DNA of 36,738 nt from Neolentinus lepideus HHB14362 ss-1 (taxonomy: Eukaryota > Basidiomycota > Agaricomycetes > Gloeophyllales > Gloeophyllaceae), in assembly GCA_001632425.1 (NCBI GenBank), contig KV425558.1:1-36738 (forward strand), given 5' to 3'. A program made the position numbers and the translations under genes. How positions within the stretch are numbered: the first letter of the stretch is position 1; each line of letters opens with the position of its first letter. Positions 10,299 through 20,594 of this stretch are shown here, in pieces. The notes beneath the pieces were generated by a model. It was not told the origin of the DNA and searched no databases. It worked only from the letters and a program-made list of their open reading frames with translations.

Positions 10299-13200
10299 CT
10301 ACGCTACTCCGCCGCCAAGCGCCTTGTTGGTAGCGCTCTTGCGTGCAGTCTTCGTAGTCTTCTCGGCCCGAACAGGACCTCCCTTAGAACCCGACGCTTC
10401 TCCCTTGGATCCCAACGCCTCTCCTTCGCCCATAGTCACATCGCGCTCGATAGTCGGGGCTGCATCTGCGCCGACATGAAAAATTCGAGCCTCAGCGTGT
10501 CCTGCCACACGCTTTGCTGTTCGCTTTGCCTCTCGCTCCCTGAAGCGCTGTTCTGCAGTCTCGCGCTGGCGCTGCAGGCGTTCGAGGTTGTCCCACAGCG
10601 TTACTTGCATAAGCTGGTATTGGCGCTGGGTCAACAAGCGGCTTGGGTCGATGGTGGGGGTCGTCTCGGCAGGGATCTCTGGCCCCAGGATGAGGTCAAG
10701 ACGCAGACGAGGACCGAGCACTCGAACAGTGCTGTCAGAGCTATCGTAAGTGGTCAATTTCGTAGCGGCGGGTTGTGCATTGAAGTGATCAGCGAAATCA
10801 TCATATCCACCAGGTACGACCGGCGGTTTCATATAAGTTCCGTCGCGAAGTTCTGCGTCGAATCGCCAAAACTCCCGGATAGTAGCGAAGGCATAAGCTT
10901 GCCTATGGTCGGAAGTCGGGTCCGATAGGAAAAGAGTTTGGGTGGTAGGGTCGACACGGATAAGAGGGTACAAGGCGAGGTCTAGCGGCATCTTCGGCGG
11001 TGAGTTCTCGACGTAACTTGCAAATAGTTCGATAGGGAGAACCTCAGGCTGCGTGACAGCGACTTTATACGTGTCGCTGTCCGTAAGCCCGAGGCATCCC
11101 AGAGACACTTGAGGGTCATCTCTGGGTACCTTACCACTTCCGATTGGTAGATCCGCAATGCTCTCGACTCCGAGAGCATCGTAATAGGAGTTCAGGACTG
11201 TTTCAAGATGGCTAATCTGTGTATACGGCAGCCAGGTCTTGTCTCCTGAAGTCCATTCAACCTCAAACAGGGTGTCTGCCCCTTTACCTGAGTGAGTAAC
11301 TATCCGACTGACAGCCCACTCAGCCTCCTTTCCCGCATAATCCTCCCAGGCCGTGACCTGACTATCCATTCTTCCAGGGAACAGTCTGTCGTCATTGGGC
11401 TCATGTATTCTGAGCAAAGATGAATGAAATACATCATGTACACCCCTACTCTTCAGAGTTTTAGACAATGCTAGCCGATAGGAGCTGTTGTTAAAATCCT
11501 TTGTAATTCGATAGGGACCAATCCACTTTGGCAGTAGTTTACGGGCCAAGCCTTTTGGAAAGCTGATATTTTTCGTAGATAAATACACGAAATCTCCTAC
11601 AGTAAAGGGAGCAGGCTGCCGGTGCCTGTTAGCATCTCGAGTATGCTTAATTCGAGCAGCGATAATGCTGTCATGAGCCGACATGATGGCCTGCTTGACT
11701 TTCTGGGCATAAACCTGAACACCAGGGTATTTGTCCGCTTCTGCAGAATTCCATATCATTGGCCGGGGCATCCGTCCTGTATTCAGGAAAAACGGTGCAA
11801 AGCCCGTACTGGACGACCTTGCAAGATTGATTGCAAATTCAATACCCGGTAGCTTGGTTACCCAATCAGATTGTCGGGCCCCCACACATTGCCGGAGCAT
11901 CTGTGAAATTGTCTTAATAGCTCGTTCAGTGGAACCATCAGACTGGGGGTGGTAGGCACTGGACATTCGGAGTTTAACTCCTAACATCTCATGTAAGCAG
12001 TTCCAGAACTGAGAGGTAAATAATACATCTCTATCACTGATAATAGCTTTGGGGAGTCCATGATGCTTGTACACCTCTGAAAAGACTAATTCTGCTATTT
12101 GCTTAGCCTTGTAGTTATCCCGGCTAGGTACCAAATGGACCATGGCCGTCATCAGGTCGATGATAACTGTGATAGTGTCAAAAGCACCATCTCGATTCCG
12201 AGATTGCGGAAAGGGCCCAACAAAGTCAATTCCGATAGCTTCCCACGGTCGGGTGGGCACTGCCAAGGGATTCAATAGTCCGTATGGCTTCTGGTTGCTC
12301 GGTTTACTTCGAGCACAAGTCACACATGATGAACAGAAGCTTTTGACATTCCGTACCATATCTTTCCACCATACATGATCCCGAAGGAACTCCAAAGTCT
12401 TATGATAGCCAAGATGAGCTAATAGGGAATGTGCATGGGAAATAACTATTTCACGGGCACTACGACCATTCACTCGGATATCGGGAATGCATAGCAACCG
12501 ATGTTCATCCGACCGAAGATAGACCAGTCCCTCAGTAATATCAAAGTTCTTGTATTCACGAGAATGTTCCAGGATTTGTTTGAACCATGGATCCTCTTTG
12601 TACCTGTTCCGAATTGCAACTTCGAGGCTAATCTCATTATCTGAAATATATTCAAGAAGGTCTGAATCGGGCTCTGGTTGGTCTACCAAAGCTGGCAGGT
12701 TTTCATCACCAATTGTTTTACCAATTTCATTTTGCACTGCTTTCACATGCTCGACAAATGAATCTGGACCAAGATTCTCTGTAGCAGGTCCTGAGGAAGT
12801 ATCACCTGCAGCCTCCCCCTCCTGCGGCTGTCCCGGTTGCCGCACATTCAGCCTTACTCGCTTTATCCGCTTCGCAAATTCTTTCGAAGTTTCCGGACGG
12901 CCCGTCTCAGCAGGTGCTAAAGCCAGAGCTTCTACTCCAACAAGCACCGGTGCCGCAATATCCAGCGTAGCTGGAGAGATCATCGCAACCTCATCATACA
13001 TAGTATATTCACTAGCGGCACGTACAGTACCGGTACCATCATGTGCGTAAATGCGCGACAGAGCATCCGCAAGCACATTTTGAGTACCGGGAATGTATTG
13101 GATCGTGAAATTGAACTCCGAAATTTTATCCAGCCACCGCGCCTGTCGACCGGTCAGGTTCTTCTGAGTGAGTAGATGCTGCAATCCCTTATGGTCTGTT

Positions 13201-16200
13201 AGCCAGACAAACTCTGCACCATGAAGGATATCACGATGGCGAAGCATGGATTCAACTCCAGCAAGCATTTCCAGCTCATGTACAGCATAATTAAGCTGAG
13301 TAGTATTAAGCTTAGCTGAATAAAAAGCTGCGACATATGCAGTTTTGTACTCAGCCCCTTGTGAAATCACACCAGCAAGCCCGCCGTGAGATGCATCAGT
13401 CACGAGCCAGATTGTCGGAGCAGTGGATGAGTAGTCGAGAGGCCTCCGGCGGTGTTCTCGGTGAGTTTGCACAATGCTTTTGATTTCGTCAAATGCACGT
13501 TGGTGTGTGTGGTCCCAATGGAATGATACTGCGTCACCTGTCAAAGCTGACAAAATCCCCATTGGGATCCGGACATTTGCCAGGTCATCTGCCAAATAGC
13601 CAACTGCACCTAGGAAACTGCGTAGCAGATCGCGATTGGTTGGTGTTTTCCATGCAACAACACTATCGACTTTGTGCGGATCCATACGAATACCCGCATC
13701 ATCGACAATCCGTCCCAAAATACGCAGCTCCGCGCACAAGAAATGCAGTTTTGAAGCCCCGACAAAAAGCTTCTCTCGACGCAAGGTATCCAACACGATT
13801 TTACAACATTTAACATGCTCTTCGACAGTATCAGTATAAATAATTATATCATCTAGATACACATCAAGGAAGACACCTAAGTATGGTGCAAATATGTAGT
13901 TCATTAGGGCCTGGAAGGTCGCAGGTGCGTTGCAGTCGCCCTGCTGCATTACGAGGCTGACCATGTTTCCATCTGGCGTAGTCATAGCCGTTTTGGGAAT
14001 GTCCTCGGTGACCACGCGGACTTGCTCGTAAGCGTCCTTTTGATCTAGAATTGACCTGTAGCGTTTGCGAGCAACACGCCGCAGGATGCCCTCGATATCC
14101 GGCAAGGGTGTTGTTAATTTAACTGTATTTGCATTTCGCTCACGCAAATCAACAACAATTCGTAGTTGATGAGGTACGTCCCTCACGCCCGTGCCAGGTT
14201 TTGTCAACAACAGCATTGGCGACGCGTTACGGGCGTGCGTCATCCGCCAACGACCACTACGCAGGTACGTATCTCGTTTCGTGATCCAGTTCGCGCGCTG
14301 GGCATCCGGACACTTAGCCGGCCGCCAGGTGTATACTTTCATCTCGTCTTTCAACGGGATCATATGATTGATTGCGCGGAAAGGTGGTAAAGGTACATCT
14401 TTTCCGTCGAGAATTACAGGTTCTGCATATCGAAATAACTCCTCCCGAATCTTCTGAAGACTGTCCTCCAGTACCTCAGCTGCACGAGATTCCAACACCC
14501 GAACTCCATCCCCCTTCAGCGGGAGAGGTTCAGCGCTGCCCACCACGACTTTCGGAGGATTGAGGCCCATTAAAATCTGATGCTGGAATAGGAAGGGAGT
14601 CCCGAGAATCAGATCATAGTTCTGTAAGTTGATCAAATCAAAATACCTCTCAGATTTGATAGTCTGATACTTGAGCTGGGCTTTGACTCCCCAGTTGATC
14701 TTGGATCTCGAACCTTGGACAGCTAGTTGGACCGGTAAGGGCTTCGCTAACTCCATTTTCTGTATACGCAGCTGATCAGCCAATGAATGGGACATAAAAT
14801 CAGCTAGAGAACCCGAATCGAGCAGCGCTCGAGCGGGATGCCCGTTAATCGCCACGACGACGACTACGGGATGCGGCACCGCGCGACGGAAGTCCTTCGT
14901 CGCTGCGGCGGTGCGTTCAAGTGCACGAAAGGACTTACGTTCAGATAGACCGGGCGCCGCGGCGTTGAGATCGACACCCCGGTCACGCGAAGAGGACGGC
15001 GGCGCGGCGTCGAGGTCCACGTCGCGCAGCGCGGGCATAGCTTCGCGGAGGAGTCTCCATAGGTGCGAAATGACCCGCAGTTCATGTTCATTTAGCCGTA
15101 CTGACGCGAACGGGTCCGTACCTTCCGTCTGCGGGCCTGAATGATCATTTTCGATGTCAAGACTCGTTTTTCGTGCTTCGCGCGTGGACGCACCGGTATC
15201 GCATCGCGACGGTACGTGTTTGTTAGCAACTGTCATTTCTTCTGATTCTGCTGGTCCCAGACAGTTTTCGGGTGAAGACCGGTACCCGAGTTTGGCCCAT
15301 GCGGCGTCATCCTCGGCGACCATATCGCGCACGATCTGGCGCTCAGCGCGATAATCCCCGTTTGGCTTTGTAAGGTCGATTACGGGCGCGCTGTCTTCTC
15401 CGGTGAGCATTTCCGTATCTTCCAGATCTTCGACTGATTCATTGTCAAGGTCTTGGTTCCACAGCGCCCGGAGTGCTTCAATCGCAGTTTTGCCAGTACG
15501 ACCACCACTCGCCGCGGTTTGGCGCCGTGGAGAGTACTTCAACACCTTCGTGAATCCCGGCTTATGCACACGACTATCAAGGGTGCTTAGCCATTCACGA
15601 TCCCATAAGCCATTGAGCTGTTCAAGGTAAGCAAGCTTCAATCTCTTGTTATACCAACCCGGAATGTTAAACCGCGGGTCTAGGATCTTTGCGAGTGCCA
15701 GTCCATGCATCAAATCGCGCTCGCGATCGTAAATCACGACTTCTCTTCCCGTTATCGGATTCAGCACGCAGCGGAACCGCTGCGGTTGCGGTTGCACGTT
15801 CCGGAGATCCCCGTAAAACGGTGAGTACTTCATTAACTCGTTCTCAACGTGCAGTGCTAATACGCTGCCCATGGCCTCACACGGCGGCATGAAGATTATA
15901 TTGCACTCTCCACCCCACTCTTCGGGTGGGAGTTGTTGCATATACCACCTGGCTATGTCGAAGTCGGGATTGGCAAGGATCTCCAGGTGGATAATGATGT
16001 CCCCACGGCGTAGGTCATCCTTGATAACATATTGGTCCCCCATTATTTGATAAACTAAGAACCTTTCTTCATCATAGATGTCATTGAGGTTCCAATGCCT
16101 CGAGACTTCCTCATCAGCTGGGTAAGGTGCACCGCGTCGCAGCAGTTCCATTGCCCTGCTTGCTAACGGGTCTTCTCGTCGATAGAACTTCAGCCATGAC

Positions 16201-18587
16201 GGCTTGTCAACCCTCGGGTCAAAGGCGATGCATCCGAGCATCAAAGAATTCATAGTTTCCGTGGTGTCGGCCAATTCACGTAAGTGTTCTACTTGCTGTA
16301 GATCTACCTCAATGTTGTAATTCGGTAACCCGGGCGCCTTCCCAGATCTATCCGATTTGACATTGAGGCCTGTAGGGCAATTGCGGGCTAGATGACCCGT
16401 TTCTCGACATTTGAAACACTTCCCGGCCGCGATCAACTCGCGCTTTTCCTTGTCCGACATCCTGCTGCGCCTCGGCTGTTCAGGCTTGTACGCAGTCCGT
16501 GGCTGGTGCTGGCTAGGTCCCGCAACTGCAGGGGTATCCTTCCGGTTGGAGGGCTGCCCTCCCGTCTTGTTCCCTGAGCTTCCGGAGGGTTTACCACTAC
16601 CCGCATTGCTGCTGGAGGGAGGTTTGGTACCTTTCGACTGTGACCCGTGACTGCGATCACCGCGGTCATTCTTTGATGTAGTCTTATCTTGCTTGTAAGC
16701 TGACATGGATAATTCTATGATCTCAGCCCACTCGACAACCTCCTCCCATGAGGAGGTTTCAGGATTGAGTTTGTTTCGCCATAACTCAGCTTGAATGTCT
16801 TTATTAAGACCATCCCATAGCTTGACAACCTTATCTCGCTCACCATCAACACCAATCATATTGTATAGTTCTGTAAGTTCGAATACATATTCTCGTACAG
16901 ATCTATCATTCTGGAAACAACGCTTGAGTTTCTGGCGCATTTTTCGACGGAAGTCAATCGGGAAACAATAATTAAATAATTCTGAGAAGAACTGGTCTAA
17001 TTCCCATTCGGTAGGGTTCATAGATACGCTACGAGTATAGAAGTCGAGTGCGCGTCCACTAAGGTAGTGCGCAATGTATTGCATACGACGCTCACTTGAT
17101 AACCGACCATCTTCGACATATGCAATAGCCTCAGTCATGAATTTCACGAATTGACGAGTATCAGGTGTTCCGTCATAAGCAGTGGGTGGTATAGGCTTCA
17201 ATATACTCCTCTTACTCTTTTTCGAAGATTTTCGAGTCTTCTTGGATTTAGACTTATGTTTCCGTTTTCGTGAGTGGTTATGTTCAGTTATGTCCTGATC
17301 AGAGTCTGAACTAGATTCGGAGCTACTTGAAGAACTACTGGATGGACTATCAGCAGAAGAGCTAGATGATGAACTAGATGATGAATCAGAGGGTGGTCCT
17401 TCCCTCTGCTTCTTTAGCCGTTTGAAGGCTGCCCCGACATAGCTTTTCGGGTCAATCTGGTTCACCGGTTGCATACCTACATTCCGGTGAATAGGGACAG
17501 GTGTCTGTGAAGCCCGTCCATGCTGTGCATTCCTAGCCATGTTTCCTATGACAGATGCGGGAGTGGGTGCAATCTTCTCTGCCTTCCTTGGTTTAGCCTT
17601 AGACTTAGGCTTAGATACCTTTGGAAGTACTGGCATCTCATTATTAGAGTGCATCTCAGCTTCGAGTGAAGCTAATTCTGTTCGAAGGGCCTTAGCCCGT
17701 TCACGGCGTGATTGAGCGGCTGCGCTGTCACCACGAGTGACCGATGTATTCGGTCTGGCAGGTATGGAATGTGTCATCTCCACACTTGACTCAGAGTCAG
17801 AGTCTTGTTCCTGTATGCGCTTGACAGCGTTCCATGTGTCCAGCTGTTCCTGCTGCGCATCGAGATCCAGGTCGGAATCGTCAATGCCTGCGGCACCCCA
17901 GTTACGGGGATCTATACCTTTCCCTTTCGGACCGGAAGGTCCAGCTTCCGGGTTCCTGGGGCGCTCCTCCCGTGGACCAGGAGCATTAATCCCCATTGTG
18001 TGCTCACGTTGCGCGATACGGGCACGTTCGGCTGCAGTCATCTGTGTCTGTGCAGCTTTCACGGTTGCCAACAACTCATTGGTCAACCTTATAGCAGATG
18101 GATTAGTTACGGCCTTCCTGGCCCTCCTAACTTTGTCTTTCTCAGATTTATTTCGTTTGTTATGTACGGAGTCGACACTATGACTACGTCTATGAGAGAC
18201 AGTAATCCACGGTCCCCCATCATCTCCATCTGCCGGGGCAGAGGGAGCACGAGTAGAAGCATGTGAGTGCTCCTTCCCGGTCTGGTCAGGGAGTCTAAGG
18301 CCGCCATGAAGGACGGTGCCATCCCGTGCCTCCCGCGAGGGTGACACGGGTGATCTCGCTGTTACTACCTGCGCGTAGGAGCGCGCAGGGGTCGCAGCGG
18401 GTGCGGAAGCAATGCTGTCCGTATCGGAGAGGGGAGAAGAAGTTCCCCGATGATAGTCAGCATTACCAGGCACCGGAACATGAGACTCACCTGCATTGGT
18501 CTCGACATGGCTTAGGGGTGGAATTACCGGTGTCTTGGTTACCGTACCACGCTCTGCAGCCCGCCTAAGATTATATCGAGTCGACAT
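10299..18587 (-). CDS. Gag-pol polyprotein of Ty3/gypsy chromovirus (2762 aa)
   Basis: One frame encodes the whole element product with no frameshift between gag and pol. A Ser-rich, basic N-terminal part (a Ser run near 402-428) precedes the gag capsid region (about 462-635). A CCHC zinc knuckle lies at 724-737 (C724, C727, H732, C737). The aspartic protease has DSGS at 1257-1260. Reverse transcriptase spans about 1410-1640 with YLDD at 1577-1580. RNase H covers about 1725-1850 (TDAS near 1731, TDHK near 1798). Integrase has a zinc-binding His/Cys region (about 2050-2092) and catalytic D2121, D2185 and E2221, with 35 residues between the last two. A GPY-type motif lies near 2355 and a chromodomain-like segment (VEWTSGDKTWLPY) at about 2420-2475. 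Two long stretches match no domain I know: about 740-1230 and 2480-2762. The length is well above the roughly 1300-1600 residues usual for the family. Confidence 0.96.
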   Translation of the reverse strand: MSTRYNLRRAAERGTVTKTPVIPPLSHVETNAGESHVPVPGNADYHRGTSSPLSDTDSIASAPAATPARSYAQVVTARSPVSPSREARDGTVLHGGLRLPDQTGKEHSHASTRAPSAPADGDDGGPWITVSHRRSHSVDSVHNKRNKSEKDKVRRARKAVTNPSAIRLTNELLATVKAAQTQMTAAERARIAQREHTMGINAPGPREERPRNPEAGPSGPKGKGIDPRNWGAAGIDDSDLDLDAQQEQLDTWNAVKRIQEQDSDSESSVEMTHSIPARPNTSVTRGDSAAAQSRRERAKALRTELASLEAEMHSNNEMPVLPKVSKPKSKAKPRKAEKIAPTPASVIGNMARNAQHGRASQTPVPIHRNVGMQPVNQIDPKSYVGAAFKRLKKQREGPPSDSSSSSSSSSSADSPSSSSSSSSESSSDSDQDITEHNHSRKRKHKSKSKKTRKSSKKSKRSILKPIPPTAYDGTPDTRQFVKFMTEAIAYVEDGRLSSERRMQYIAHYLSGRALDFYTRSVSMNPTEWELDQFFSELFNYCFPIDFRRKMRQKLKRCFQNDRSVREYVFELTELYNMIGVDGERDKVVKLWDGLNKDIQAELWRNKLNPETSSWEEVVEWAEIIELSMSAYKQDKTTSKNDRGDRSHGSQSKGTKPPSSSNAGSGKPSGSSGNKTGGQPSNRKDTPAVAGPSQHQPRTAYKPEQPRRSRMSDKEKRELIAAGKCFKCRETGHLARNCPTGLNVKSDRSGKAPGLPNYNIEVDLQQVEHLRELADTTETMNSLMLGCIAFDPRVDKPSWLKFYRREDPLASRAMELLRRGAPYPADEEVSRHWNLNDIYDEERFLVYQIMGDQYVIKDDLRRGDIIIHLEILANPDFDIARWYMQQLPPEEWGGECNIIFMPPCEAMGSVLALHVENELMKYSPFYGDLRNVQPQPQRFRCVLNPITGREVVIYDRERDLMHGLALAKILDPRFNIPGWYNKRLKLAYLEQLNGLWDREWLSTLDSRVHKPGFTKVLKYSPRRQTAASGGRTGKTAIEALRALWNQDLDNESVEDLEDTEMLTGEDSAPVIDLTKPNGDYRAERQIVRDMVAEDDAAWAKLGYRSSPENCLGPAESEEMTVANKHVPSRCDTGASTREARKTSLDIENDHSGPQTEGTDPFASVRLNEHELRVISHLWRLLREAMPALRDVDLDAAPPSSSRDRGVDLNAAAPGLSERKSFRALERTAAATKDFRRAVPHPVVVVVAINGHPARALLDSGSLADFMSHSLADQLRIQKMELAKPLPVQLAVQGSRSKINWGVKAQLKYQTIKSERYFDLINLQNYDLILGTPFLFQHQILMGLNPPKVVVGSAEPLPLKGDGVRVLESRAAEVLEDSLQKIREELFRYAEPVILDGKDVPLPPFRAINHMIPLKDEMKVYTWRPAKCPDAQRANWITKRDTYLRSGRWRMTHARNASPMLLLTKPGTGVRDVPHQLRIVVDLRERNANTVKLTTPLPDIEGILRRVARKRYRSILDQKDAYEQVRVVTEDIPKTAMTTPDGNMVSLVMQQGDCNAPATFQALMNYIFAPYLGVFLDVYLDDIIIYTDTVEEHVKCCKIVLDTLRREKLFVGASKLHFLCAELRILGRIVDDAGIRMDPHKVDSVVAWKTPTNRDLLRSFLGAVGYLADDLANVRIPMGILSALTGDAVSFHWDHTHQRAFDEIKSIVQTHREHRRRPLDYSSTAPTIWLVTDASHGGLAGVISQGAEYKTAYVAAFYSAKLNTTQLNYAVHELEMLAGVESMLRHRDILHGAEFVWLTDHKGLQHLLTQKNLTGRQARWLDKISEFNFTIQYIPGTQNVLADALSRIYAHDGTGTVRAASEYTMYDEVAMISPATLDIAAPVLVGVEALALAPAETGRPETSKEFAKRIKRVRLNVRQPGQPQEGEAAGDTSSGPATENLGPDSFVEHVKAVQNEIGKTIGDENLPALVDQPEPDSDLLEYISDNEISLEVAIRNRYKEDPWFKQILEHSREYKNFDITEGLVYLRSDEHRLLCIPDIRVNGRSAREIVISHAHSLLAHLGYHKTLEFLRDHVWWKDMVRNVKSFCSSCVTCARSKPSNQKPYGLLNPLAVPTRPWEAIGIDFVGPFPQSRNRDGAFDTITVIIDLMTAMVHLVPSRDNYKAKQIAELVFSEVYKHHGLPKAIISDRDVLFTSQFWNCLHEMLGVKLRMSSAYHPQSDGSTERAIKTISQMLRQCVGARQSDWVTKLPGIEFAINLARSSSTGFAPFFLNTGRMPRPMIWNSAEADKYPGVQVYAQKVKQAIMSAHDSIIAARIKHTRDANRHRQPAPFTVGDFVYLSTKNISFPKGLARKLLPKWIGPYRITKDFNNSSYRLALSKTLKSRGVHDVFHSSLLRIHEPNDDRLFPGRMDSQVTAWEDYAGKEAEWAVSRIVTHSGKGADTLFEVEWTSGDKTWLPYTQISHLETVLNSYYDALGVESIADLPIGSGKVPRDDPQVSLGCLGLTDSDTYKVAVTQPEVLPIELFASYVENSPPKMPLDLALYPLIRVDPTTQTLFLSDPTSDHRQAYAFATIREFWRFDAELRDGTYMKPPVVPGGYDDFADHFNAQPAATKLTTYDSSDSTVRVLGPRLRLDLILGPEIPAETTPTIDPSRLLTQRQYQLMQVTLWDNLERLQRQRETAEQRFREREAKRTAKRVAGHAEARIFHVGADAAPTIERDVTMGEGEALGSKGEASGSKGGPVRAEKTTKTARKSATNKALGGGVA

Positions 18588-18711
18588 GGTAGAAACAAGT
18601 ACTAGAACCAGAGCACAGCCTAGGATGTTGGAGTTTCCGGTTGATCAGACCAGAAGAAGCCCAAGACAAAAGCAAGCCCAAGTTCGAGAGTCTAGAGAGT
18701 AGTCAAAAATA

Positions 18712-18987
18712 TGTCGCGCTAGCGTCCTAAAGCGGTATCGCGACACTAAGAGGCTTATGTAATATAGAGCTCACACCGAATAGACTGTTTTAAAGACTCT
18801 TCGTTAAGTGCAAGACTCCTCTCCTCAACACAAGTTACATCCTTATATACTGTGGTTTCTTTAGGGCAAGTCGTAGAAGAATGGAGGATAGGGGGTAGAA
18901 TGGTATGATCTGAGGAATTAATGCTTCACCCTCTATTTCGTCAGCCACAGCTCCGGACTCGACCGTTCCGAAGTCCGGGTCCTCACA
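18712..18987 (-). repeat. LTR (5' LTR of the minus-strand element)
   Basis: It matches the left LTR across all 276 bp by eye. This copy should drive the element's leftward transcript and lies next to the 5' end of the host gene at 19065. Confidence 0.95.
18842..18849 (-). promoter_or_regulatory. TATA box in the 5' LTR
   Basis: TATATAAG on the element strand lies about mid-LTR, a normal place for the U3 promoter. The same sequence occurs in the other LTR near 10113-10120. Confidence 0.6.
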
Positions 18988-18992
18988 GCGGC
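18988..18992. repeat. Target-site duplication GCGGC, right copy
   Basis: Matches 9982-9986 directly outside the other LTR. Confidence 0.9.
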
Positions 18993-19064
18993 CGACTTCG
19001 ACGCGTCACTGCTTCAGACTCGGAACTCAGCCGCTTGCACGAAATTTACTGCTCTTTATTCAAC

Positions 19065-20009
19065 ATGATGCGACCCTCAGCTGGTGTCCTTCGGCGAGGT
19101 GCACCATACACGGAAGGCGCTCGTTTATGGAGACTTGCAACCTTGTCAAGGAGCGTTACGACATGTACAAGACAATACTGCAACAGTCCATCAAGAATAA
19201 CCCTTCCTATCGCAAGCTCTCGCGCCAATTCATTTTGCTCACATAGTAAACGCCTGCAATTTTCCTATTATTACTCTACGGACACCTCTCAGCCCACCTC
19301 TACTTCGTTCTCTGACCCTATCCGACCCGATCTTTTCTACCACCTCCTGCACCCACCCAACCCCCTCTCACGCGCAGTCCCCGCCTTTGCGCTATCCTTC
19401 CTGTCAAACCGCCCCCCCACACCGATCTCGAGCACAATTATCGGATGGCTGCCCGCCCAGGCACCCGGCGAGGAAGCGGAGGCGGGTTTGAACGATTTCA
19501 CCGAGAACCGTGAGTCCCGCGAGCGCCTTATGTCAAGACGGGGCGTAACGAAACGCGCGGTGTACAGCTGACTTCCGGGACCTCCTGCACGAAGCTATTA
19601 AACAAGGCCTAGAAGAGGACGTAGACGACATACAGAGGAACGGTGCGATGCAGCTGCAAGAAGGGTGGATGCACATACACGGTACGTCTAACCTCCAAGA
19701 TAATCCTGCCCCCCCTTACATTGGATATAGATGCACGTAACGTCCCGGCGCTCGGCCGTATCGGCGACCCGGACGACATCCTTGCGACTGTCCGTGTGGA
19801 GGATGGCAAGGTGCGTACTCCTGTACACCAATGGTTATGTCGCAGCGTTGACTGGATTCGGATTCTGTGTCCAGATCCTGCCAGGCACCTATTCTCCCAT
19901 GCCCGCCTACCGCCTCTGCACCGCCGATGGCATCACCCAGCTCACGGAGGGCCTCGCCCGGAAGTTGTATTCAGTGCTTGAGGCAAAGGCACGCTCGGAG
20001 AAGGCTTAG
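19065..20009 (+). CDS. Conserved fungal protein with probable mitochondrial targeting peptide
   Basis: Four exons (19065-19509, 19568-19681, 19731-19810, 19875-20009) encode 257 residues; all introns are GT-AG, 49-64 bp, and join in frame. The first 75 or so residues are rich in Arg and Ser and almost free of acidic residues, typical of mitochondrial import. The ordered part begins near DLFYHLL (about residue 88) and includes a helix ENPDFRDLLHEAI at the first exon join. It then has GRIGDPDDIL, EDGKILPGTY and SPMPAYRLCT, and ends in a short Ala/Lys tail. The regular conserved-looking motifs suggest a known fungal family, but I cannot name it or give a function. Two ATGs are adjacent; the first was used. 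The chromovirus target duplication ends 72 bp before the ATG, so the native promoter has been displaced. Confidence 0.85.
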
Positions 20010-20594
20010 TCTGTGCCCCATTTTTTGGGTGGATTGAAACAGAGAGAACGTATAAACCCACCAGTCAAACGACTCATTGGTAGGTGAGTAACGTCTGACT
20101 TCACCTCAAAGGTCGTATAGGTTTGTTCATCGTATCATGGACTCAGATTGAAAAGTATTACTCTACACTTCCGCAATAATGACGAGAATAATTGCGGCAC
20201 CGTAGCACCTGCCCGATCGTCTTGAATCCTCCACTTCGAGTTTTAGAATTGATACTTCGAAACTACAAGTTTCACGATACAACTCACGTCGTCGTGTAGG
20301 GAGAAGACAATCAATAACAACGCATATGCATATCGACATACATCAAAGGCATATCAGAGCAGAAAGCATGACAACTGAAACAGTTCAAATTCAAAACGAT
20401 CAGCAAAAAAAAGCAAGCACTCGTAAGTCATCGCAAGTCGTGGTACCGTGTCAATAACAATGAAAAAAAAGGTATGATGATATGATGGTATATCACACAA
20501 AAGATATAAACGTAAATGTCCTCCAAACAGATAGAGCAGACGAAATCTAACATTACAGATAATGAAATAAATGAGATGCAGGTATATGGTGCGT
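20010..20594. other. Intergenic region between convergent genes
   Basis: It holds the 3' flanks of the plus-strand gene ending at 20009 and the minus-strand gene ending at 20595. It is AT-rich with short A runs (for example near 20404 and 20462). No further gene was seen. Confidence 0.6.

Larger units (their letters stand above)
9987..18987 (-). mobile_element. Complete Ty3/gypsy chromovirus LTR retrotransposon
   Basis: The element is 9001 bp. It has 276-bp LTRs that appear identical by eye and begin TG and end CA, a 5-bp target duplication, a polypurine tract and one uninterrupted gag-pol frame on the minus strand. The domain order protease, reverse transcriptase, RNase H, integrase and a chromodomain-like end identifies a chromovirus. 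Identical LTRs and an intact frame point to a recent insertion. I could not identify a standard tRNA primer-binding site inside the 5' LTR (the right one): the internal sequence starts TATTTTTGACTAC rather than TGG. Confidence 0.96.

Noticed and set aside
18588..18711. Primer-binding site for the chromovirus
   Set aside because: The sequence next to the 5' LTR does not begin with a tRNA 3'-end complement. I also found no convincing pairing with the LTR for self-priming, so none is annotated.
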